A program made the position numbers and the translations under genes. A DNA stretch of 64,000 nt from the NCBI GenBank assembly GCA_032622095.1, contig CP136065.1, forward strand, positions 36,428,732-36,492,731. The letters are read 5' to 3'. Numbering within the stretch: position 1 is the stretch's first letter; each line of letters opens with the position of its first letter. The DNA comes from Siphonodentalium dalli. Its lineage: Eukaryota > Mollusca > Scaphopoda > Gadilida > Siphonodentaliidae. Under the pieces are notes generated by a model, which had not been told where the DNA came from, made no database searches, and saw only the letters and a list, made by a program, of their open reading frames with translations. Positions 56,093-64,000 of the stretch are shown piece after piece.

Positions 56093-59000
56093 ACGAGAAT
56101 AAGTTAATTGTCTTATACGAGATGATAATAAGTCAAACACGAAAACAGATATTGAACTGTCCAAAAAAAAAAACAGTTTCGCGATGCGAGTGCTAAGGAT
56201 AAAGTGCGCTAATGTCAAGTTAGAAAATATATTAACATGTAGCACAACCTGTGGTATGTCAAGCCCCATGGGGGTTTCGAAATAAGATCAGAAGTAGTAC
56301 ATACTTCCAATTTGTTGAGAGATCAGACATGATTCTTTACCGAAATGGTACTACCGATGTGGTTGGTAAATGCGGCAGCAGTTGTTGACTCCTGATTTCT
56401 CTCAGTGGGGTACGCATTTATCAGTTTGGTTCCTGAAATAAGCGCACGATATGTCTTTAAGCGTGGTATGGATTGACCAGGCCTCAAACTTACATGCATC
56501 GTTGTGGGCTGGTTGTTTAACAAGGGACGTGAATTGAGGGTCAACATTGGGGGCGTCAACCTTGCAGTTTGAAACTACATTCCCCATCCCTCGTATAGCA
56601 GACCAAAAATTGCAAGTTACGAGATTCCTCCACCGCGTGGGCTGGAATTTTCTCAACTAGTATCTCAAACCTTACAACTGTCGGAAATGTTCAACCTAAC
56701 ATATAACACCCCGCATGGTTGTAAATTGCAGTCCAAGAGTTTCTACCCTCCACCATTGCATGCACCTGTCGTCAAGCTGATCCTTGTGCTTGTCGCATTA
56801 TTTCTGATCTGAATTATTACCAATAACGACCGATCAACAGATATAGACAGGCTTTCCGTCGTAAGGTTTGCTTTGCACCATTTAGTGCTGATCAAAGTCG
56901 TTATTGAATCCAAAGGCTACGGCAACACAGTGTCGATGGCATTGTAGGTCTGGCAATTTATTATGGTGTAGTTTGGTGATAATTGGTCTTCATAATTATT
57001 TACTATGCCATGGATAGCCATGATGTCCGCTAAGTTTACACACAATGAGTCGACTGGATAAATTAACCCATTCGTGTCTTCACCACGGTTGAACTCTACT
57101 CATTACCCTTTGCTACATTGGATTATCTACAATATACATAATTGCACGATCGATCGTCCATGATTGTGACCGTGACAATCCCCAATTCACTCACATATCA
57201 CGCACGTAGTACGTTTTATTGATATGATCTCAATGCATGATTAACTACTTATATTAATTTCGTGCGTATTAAGACAGTTCCCCAATTGCGTTTTTTTTTA
57301 TTTTGTGACGTTTAGTTCTACGCATAATTCCGCTAACATTAGCATGTGGGCCGACGAAGCTGTGTCAGAACTGCTGGAGGAAATGCAGCTGAGAGAACGT
57401 ATCTGGAATAAACAAAGCGAACTATACAAGGACCAACACTCTGGTTTATAACTAACTTGGTAGACTCATTGTGCGAATATGCCGCGGGCGACATGGCTAT
57501 GATGACTTAGTAACTACGACGACCAATTATCATCACACTCCACCATAATAAATGGTCACACCTACTATGCCATCGCTACTGTTGTACGTGTGTGTGCAGC
57601 CAAACGTGAATAGAAAATAAGTGTTACCACAAGTAGGTGTTTTCAAACAAATTGGAGATTTCTATTATCATTATGTCTATCTTAACTACACTATAATTAA
57701 TGTTTCTCGTCGGAATCAATTCCGTTTACCGGTAATCACCACGCGAACCTTCCATGTGTGCAACACCAATACGTATTATTCCTTATCGCACAATATGTAC
57801 ATACCGTATTCCGACCTTGATCATTCATTTATAATTTACCACCGTGAAACTGAATTGACGAGACTTCGTGGTTGACGAACTTCTATACGCCCGTCTGGCC
57901 TCAAATTATTGTTCAACGATTGACGTTATTCTTCCTTGTTGAATTCAGTGCTTGTGGTCTGAGGCATCAATTAGTCCAGGAACATTAGTGGAAACTAATG
58001 GGGAAAACAATACCACTGACGAGATTTATTCAGAATTTTTAGGCGAATATGTTTAGAAGAACATACTAAGTCCCCAAGAATCCGAGGTGAGCATTTTATA
58101 CTGTAGCAATTTTACCGAGGGGGGCATATAACAGTGAAATAAAACATTATATTTATTTTGGGACAAACAGGAGCAGTACTAAGCAATTTCTCTGATTGAC
58201 AATATCAACCCTAACGAAATGCGTTGTAAGATAGGTGAAGCGCATCTTCTCAATATTTTTTCATGGTCTTACAAGCCTAGCATTAAAATTGTCGAATTAG
58301 CGAACAAAGACAAATGCAGTTAACTGTATTATAATGATGCATTAACATGATTATTATATTCGAAAGCTCTCAATACGTTGTTGCCGAATCTAAATTTAAC
58401 TGCCACCTGACAGCTGATTCACAAGACTGGCTACAGATACACTTAAAATTATGAGGACATAATAATCCGGTCCTGTTTTATGTCTTGAACAGTTTTGAAC
58501 TCTACAGTCATATGTTACTTTACTTGAATTATGGACACTGCTGGTAAACATAACAGACAGCAAGTGGATGCAAAAATCATAATTCTATTATATTAGTGAA
58601 AGGCTGAGCCTTTGTACCCAGTGGTCATGAATTAGTATCTTGGCAAAATATGCAACAGTATATGCGCCTTACCCCATCAATACAAGTTAGTTTTGCAGCC
58701 GAAGTTTATGACATTTAAATGTGATTTGATTAAGAGCGGATTGAGTGTTGGTCATCAACCAATCCTTCCATTTAAAAAAATCAATATCCGTTGGTAGACA
58801 ACCAATGATTGAAGAGCTCCACCGAAGAGGTTTAGCGACGCTGTATGTAATACATTTTCAGAAAATGGTTTGGTTTGTTGAGAATGATTTGTTTTCGGTC
58901 TCATTACCATATTACGAAGTTGTTCAGGGATTATCCTTTCTCACTTATGGGCCGAATACAGGTTCCTATCCTAATGCAAAGGTACCCTATTTTCCCGATT

Positions 59001-60329
59001 GCTAATCTAAAATTTCCCAATATATCAAGGTGATTGATTTCGGTATGCGGATCCTCAAAATCAACTTGACAATTGGAACTGATCAGTAACTGTTGACAAT
59101 GTTAGTACAATACACAGTTCTTAACCCTTTACCCACCAGTAATATAACTAACGTCATGATCTCTAGCCAATACTGACAGGAGAGAACGTCGCCACCCCAG
59201 ACTGTACACAAATGACAACTGCGGAGTATATTGATTTAGTCGACTTGAAAAATAACACCGTGGCGACGCAGTTTTCGTTTTATTACGATTTTAATGTGAA
59301 ATGTCAATTAAATTGTACAAAATCGACCACACAACCCAATAAAAACATAAACATTAAAGGCACGGGCGGCGTTCGTTGCATAAATATTCACATGTGTTCA
59401 AATCGCCATCAACAGAAGGAATAATATGATCGCACGTGACACGTAGTGGAGCAACCACACAAATACATCAAACTGTCACAACAATTTCAATCTATACACG
59501 TAGTTTCCTAATGTTGCTGTGTCACGGCATGGGATTTCAAAATGTTGAATATTTTCACCAAAGTTGGAGGGGCGGATTCCGCGGAACACTACAGTACAAC
59601 CACCCTGCCACCACATCTCTCGTTAAAGCAACTCATACACTTCCATGCCAAACTAAACCTAGCAATTTCACACGTTTATCTATGACAAATATAAATGACT
59701 ATATGAGCGCATTATCCCAAAATATCACTGGGCAAATCTTTCGCACGAACAGTTTCATGGGCTCTTGTCAATAGAAAACATCCCTCGTTTGAATCCAGTC
59801 TGTATTTTTTCTAGAAAATGGTCTTTAGAGACGTCTCTTATTGCATATAAGTGTATACATTGTGGAAGGCAGCTGAATTAGTTCATGCAGGTCAAAAATT
59901 CAAACTGATAGTCAAAAGGACATTTGAAAACATGATGAAGAATACAATCTTATATATACACACTAGGTCAAAAGAAGAACAAACAAAAAAGGAACAATGA
60001 AAAACAAGCAAACAAACAACACGTCTGTAGGGAGGGATCCAGGATCCCATATTTATTGTGTGAATATTGTATATAAAAAGTTGTATATGTGTTATGCGTG
60101 TTACTCATTAATTTGTGTCGTTGTAACAAAGCTTTGATTTGCGTACTGGTGACTAAAAGACTTATCAAAGTCAAATATACATTATATACGCTGTTTCCTA
60201 ACTTCTAACAAAAGCGATTATACGCTGATAGAGCCTCTATTTGTGTCCCGTGTTATTACGGTCAATAAATCGTGTATGTGTATATATAAGGCCGTGGCTT
60301 AAGAGCAGTATATCGCTATTTAGCTATAT

Positions 60330-60735
60330 GGGCCTGACACGCTATACCGTTCTTTAGTACCAAACGCTAAAGAGTGGTATACCACTCTTCATCTTTATGG
60401 GTCTGATACTCTTAAGAACGGTAGGCTATACCGCTCTTTAGCGGTTGGTACCAAGGAACGGTATGGGCCTACCGCTCTTCGGCGCTGGCACTAAAGAACG
60501 GTATACTGCCATTCAGCGACAAACGTCAAAGAGCGGGGCACAGGGGTGGTGTACATCGGTATATATACCAACATTTATCTATACATGGTCCTGGCGCGAT
60601 AGAGAACGGTCTTACATTATCATCCGTACTGCTCGATCTCCAGTGTCCGACTATAAAGAGCCGTATGCCGCTCCTTAGCCCCCATCGCTAAAGAGCGGCA
60701 TACCGTTCTTGAGCCCTCAGTGCTAAAGCCACTTC
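60330..60735. repeat. AAGAGCGG-TATA-CCGCTCTT palindrome array
   Basis: Roughly a dozen half-sites and several full palindromes: AAGAGTGGTATACCACTCTT (60371), ACCGCTCTTTAGCGGT (60439), AAGAGCGGCATACCGTTCTT (60693) and others, spaced 25-45 bp. GCGG/CCGC and GTGG/CCAC versions both keep pairing. Confidence 0.8.
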
Positions 60736-60826
60736 GTATATATAATTGCGTCTATAGTCTAGTGATGTGAAATCAGTGTTTCCGGTAGAGACCAAATGTG
60801 TCTGGATTATGGCCCACAAAGCCAAA

Positions 60827-60873
60827 TGACGTAAATGACGTAAATGACGTCATGGACCATATCATGACGTCTT
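60827..60873. repeat. TGACGT cluster
   Basis: TGACGTAA, TGACGTAA, TGACGTCA (60845-60852) and TGACGTCT within 47 bp. TGACGTCA is the CREB/ATF palindrome. Inside a transposon-like insertion, so function is unproven. Confidence 0.6.
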
Positions 60874-61106
60874 CGCTGGTTTTCGTTCAGCTAACCTACG
60901 AAATTGGTCAAAATGAAACTAATCTATAGGCCTAAATCACATAGGAATTGTTCAGAAAAACTGAAGTTGGTAATTTCATAACCATCCCGTTGGTCCACTT
61001 CCGATTCTGTGATTTCACCATTTCTTTTGGGATATTATTGTTCCCAGGATGCTATGCGAAAGCGGAGCGGAAGTCACGTGATTTTTAACCCATTTTTGTG
61101 CGCCGT

Positions 61107-61210
61107 TTCACGGTATTGTCTGCGCCGTTTCACGGTATTGTAAAAATTAATGACGTCATTCACGGTATTGTCTGCGCCGTTTCACGGTATTGTAAAAATT
61201 AATGACGTCA
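61107..61210. repeat. 52-bp tandem duplication with TGACGTCA
   Basis: Two copies of a 52-bp unit beginning TTCACGGTATTGTCTGCGCC and ending AATGACGTCA (61151-61158 and 61203-61210). Confidence 0.9.
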
Positions 61211-63054
61211 TTCACGCCTAAACTTGAAAAGCAACAACGCGCCTGCGGCGCGTTGTGGTTGCTATTAAAAATATATAGTTTTGTTCATATGTCAAACATA
61301 ATCAGCGCGTAAATAGTATATTGTCGTCAAGACGTACGATGGTGTACGTAACCACCTGTTCGTGTTACAGACGTTTTGCTTCTGTTTACATAACATAGCC
61401 CAAATTATATTGGTTAATCACACACAAATGATATAAACGCTCTTTATTACTTCAATATCAGGAAACAGTAACAAATAATGCTCTTTATGTTTACCATATC
61501 CAGATCTAAACAAAAGCCAGGTTATGTAACGTTTGAACGTTTGTTTGCTTTTGTTTACATAACAAAGGAAAAACATCTGACAATAACATACTGTTCATGC
61601 CATATTTCTGATTGCTATAACAACAAAGTCTGTATATTTTACTATTCTTTCTGTTTATGGCGGGTTTTGACGGAGGTGAATATTTTAACAGCATACCCAC
61701 CGGTGCCCGTATCTTTGACAATGTAAAACCATCCATTTTATTGTTTGCATTACAAATAAAAGCAATTGGTTGTGTTATAATGCAATATATTTGTTGAAAA
61801 TTATGATGAAAAAAACCCCGCAAAACTCCGGGTAGTCTGGGGCTTTCTGGACGCTACGCGGCAAGGCACTCTATGGCTTTATAGACACTACACGGCAGGC
61901 GCTCTGAACGCTAAATGTTTAAAAGATTGGTGTTCATATCTTACTGGAAATTGTTATAGATAATAGCGATGACAATGGAAATATTGGTTTAGTATTTTTC
62001 GAAAATGGCAGGGGCCACCCACTGTTCCAATTTGGATAGGATAATCCCTGTTGTCATTCCTTTCACAAGACACGACAAACTATTCACTGAAAAGTCACTC
62101 CACTGCACCAACAACAGACAACCAAAAAATAAACTTGTATGAATTATTCAGAGAGCGAAGGTATTTAGCATAATAAATTATGGAGATAAGGATACACTCG
62201 CGTCTGCTTCTGCAACAATCGTTTGTGTGAACACTAACAGGAAAGCCAAACATCAGCTAGTTATTCTGAGAGATTGGTTGTGCAAACTTTAAAGTCGATT
62301 TACGGAAAACAAATATGGTGTCATAACAACTTATAGCATGTTCCATAAGTGTTGTAAATGATTCTTAGCGTGAGAGTTCAGCATATTTAAGTCTATATCA
62401 TCTTCGACAACTACTGATACCGTGACAAGGAAATATGTCCCAGTCCATATAAGGTATTTCATAAAAAGCAGCAGGCCAAGATTCATCTTTACAATTCAAG
62501 ACATATTGTATGCTCATTTCAGCGAATCAAACTGCTAAGTCAGCAACGTATGAAATTTTCCCACTGTAATACTTTAGCATGGCACTTATGTTAATGACAA
62601 TACCAATCACATCGATTGTACCATTTCAGAGAACATAATATCTGAATAACGCAACATTTTAAACATTTAGTCCGTAACTATCGACGATTTTATCGGCGAT
62701 AAACAAACAACAATGATTCCAGCAAATATAGAAATATAATTCATACTTAAGAACTACTTTGATTGTTGTGGTTGAGCGAAGTGGTCCACATCACTATAAA
62801 GTATCCGCATGTATCGGTCTGGCTATACCAGTAGACCGCATACGTCCCATCAAAGGTCATATCAACTGCATTTTCTGTGCTTTTGTGGTTGGATAAAAGA
62901 CACAGCTCGTTGTTTGGATTCATCACTATCATAGATTACCAGGCGATAATCTGTTAGTAAGGTATCTAACAGCTTACCATGTGATTGGCGGAACTGTCCA
63001 AGATAGTAACCGATATTAAAATATAACACGCGACGTTATTAAAAATATGAACCT

Positions 63055-63470
63055 TGATAATACATTTACTATACATGTAGTGTGTGACATTTTCAGTCAC
63101 TAACTAACGCTTACTATACATGTAGTGCGTGTCATTGTCAGACACTAGCTAACGTTTACTATACATGTAGTGTTTGACGTTGTCAGGCACTAGCTAGCGT
63201 TTACTATCGATTTAGTGCGTGTCATTGCCAGTCACTAACTAACGTTTACTATTCATGTAGTGTGTCATTGTCAGTCACTTACTAACGTTTACTATACATG
63301 CAGTGTGTGACATTGTCAGCCACAAACTAACGTTTACTATACATGTAGTGTGTGACATTTTCAGTCACTAACTAACGTTTACTATACATCTAGTGCGTGT
63401 CATTGTCAGTCACTAGCTAACGTTTACTATACATGTAGTGTGTGACATTGTCAGTCACCAACTAACGGTT
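63055..63470. repeat. 45-bp minisatellite, about 9 units
   Basis: Unit TTTACTATACATGTAGTGTG then TGACATTGTCAGTCACTAACTAACG, period 45 bp, starting near 63065. No counterpart in copy 1. Confidence 0.93.
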
Positions 63471-64000
63471 GATTGTTTCTATATGGAGCGAAGTGGTGTA
63501 TTTATAATACCATGCCATTGTTCGCCCTACCTTGCCTTTCCTTAATGGCCAATGCTAAATATTAACTGTCGATAGCTGTCTAACGATTCAGAAACCCCAC
63601 TATCATAAATGCAACATGACCTTCTGGCAATGAACTGTATATTCACAGAAACGAATAATACAGACGTTTCGAGTGAAACTTTTGGGGTTTCCCATTCCTG
63701 GATATGAAGGATTCGAGAATGAAACAATTATATTTTACTGATGTTTGCAGGTATATACACAACTTCCAAAATAAGGTTGCTCAGTTACTTATTTTTAATG
63801 TACTACTGCAAGATGTTCAATGTAGCAGTAAAGACTAACAGCTGTTATCAATACCAATCACATGACCATGCAAGCTATAATAAATCGAACCAGTTGCTTA
63901 ATAGTTTGCTGGTTAGGAGGTCATAACATTGAGTTCATCATATTTCTGCCATCTTTTTAAAGCTAAATTTTTTGGTAAACTTATGGTATTTAATGCTTTT

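Larger units (their letters stand above)
59125..61918. mobile_element. 2.8-kb insertion at TTAA
   Basis: Copy 1 has TTTCTTAACAGATTG (about 23412); copy 2 has GTTCTTAA at the left and TTTAAAAGATTGG at the right, so TTAA was duplicated around this block. Left end CCCTTTACCCACCAG, right end mirror of ACATTTAGCGTTCAG (9 of 15 match). TTAA duplication is the piggyBac mark, but no transposase was recognised. Interior: unknown frames at 59212-59424 and 59436-59774, a palindrome array, a TGACGTCA cluster and a 52-bp duplication. GACGCTACGCGGCAAGGCA / GACACTACACGGCAGGCGC direct repeats lie near the right end. Confidence 0.7.
50742..64000. other. Copy 2 intron 5 and beyond
   Basis: Aligns with copy 1 intron 5 up to about 62228 (ATCGTTTG), minus the LINE (52425-56092) and the TTAA insertion (59125-61918). 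After 62230 no similarity to copy 1 was seen and no M3 exon. 62230-63040 and 63475-64000 show nothing recognisable. Confidence 0.65.

Noticed and set aside
61506-61823. 105-codon reverse frame as a piggyBac transposase C-terminus
   Set aside because: A few Cys residues but no convincing CxxC pattern or catalytic Asp motif; left as unknown.

Overview
This is animal nuclear DNA, AT-rich and dominated by introns and repeats. I see no bacterial operon, rRNA, tRNA or CRISPR array. The coding content that can be defended is two head-to-tail copies (both + strand) of a Cys-loop ligand-gated channel gene of the nicotinic acetylcholine receptor (nAChR) alpha type, plus four kinds of mobile element. 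The large divergent nAChR copies, the abundance of Polinton DNA, and GTCCGTC-type simple repeats fit a lophotrochozoan, probably a mollusc. That placement is inference.

Copy 1 (1-26523) is a six-exon chain that reads through in one frame: 1-69 (exon 2, cut by the window edge), 1626-1670, 7103-7209, 16196-16746, 23859-24028 and 26245-26523 (stop). Intron phases are 0, 0, 2, 1, 0. It carries the signature Cys-loop, the vicinal CC of alpha subunits, four membrane segments and a cation-type GEK before M2. Copy 2 has exons 39282-39442, 44243-44287, 45047-45153 and 50191-50741 with the same sizes and phases. Its M3 and M4 exons are not where they should be: homology to copy 1 stops at about 62.23 kb, roughly 60 bases before the position matching the M3 exon. 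Intron homology between the copies is extensive, so this is a segmental tandem duplication with an offset of about 39.4 kb at exon 2.

Because each copy shows the other's state before insertion, most transposons can be ordered in time. A 5.5-kb Polinton/Maverick with TIRs and a 6-bp target duplication sits only in copy 1 (9044-14542). It is shrunken and broken but keeps one intact reading frame encoding a NADAR-family protein. A 5'-truncated LINE with a 48-nt poly(A) tract and a 10-bp target duplication sits only in copy 2 (52425-56092). Two TTAA-flanked insertions (49315-49774 and 59125-61918) are also only in copy 2. A non-autonomous hAT element with an 8-bp target duplication (34680-36008) lies between the genes, inside a degenerate tandem repeat.

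The rest is repeat-rich noncoding DNA: a 35-bp intronic satellite in both copies, a 74-bp minisatellite (about 8 units in copy 1, one in copy 2), a 39-bp minisatellite just past the copy 1 stop codon, a 131-bp satellite, a 45-bp repeat, an ATC microsatellite, fold-back MITEs, and several arrays of very short palindromes of unrelated sequence, some with matching changes in both arms. Those palindrome arrays and the NADAR-carrying Polinton are the least ordinary items here.
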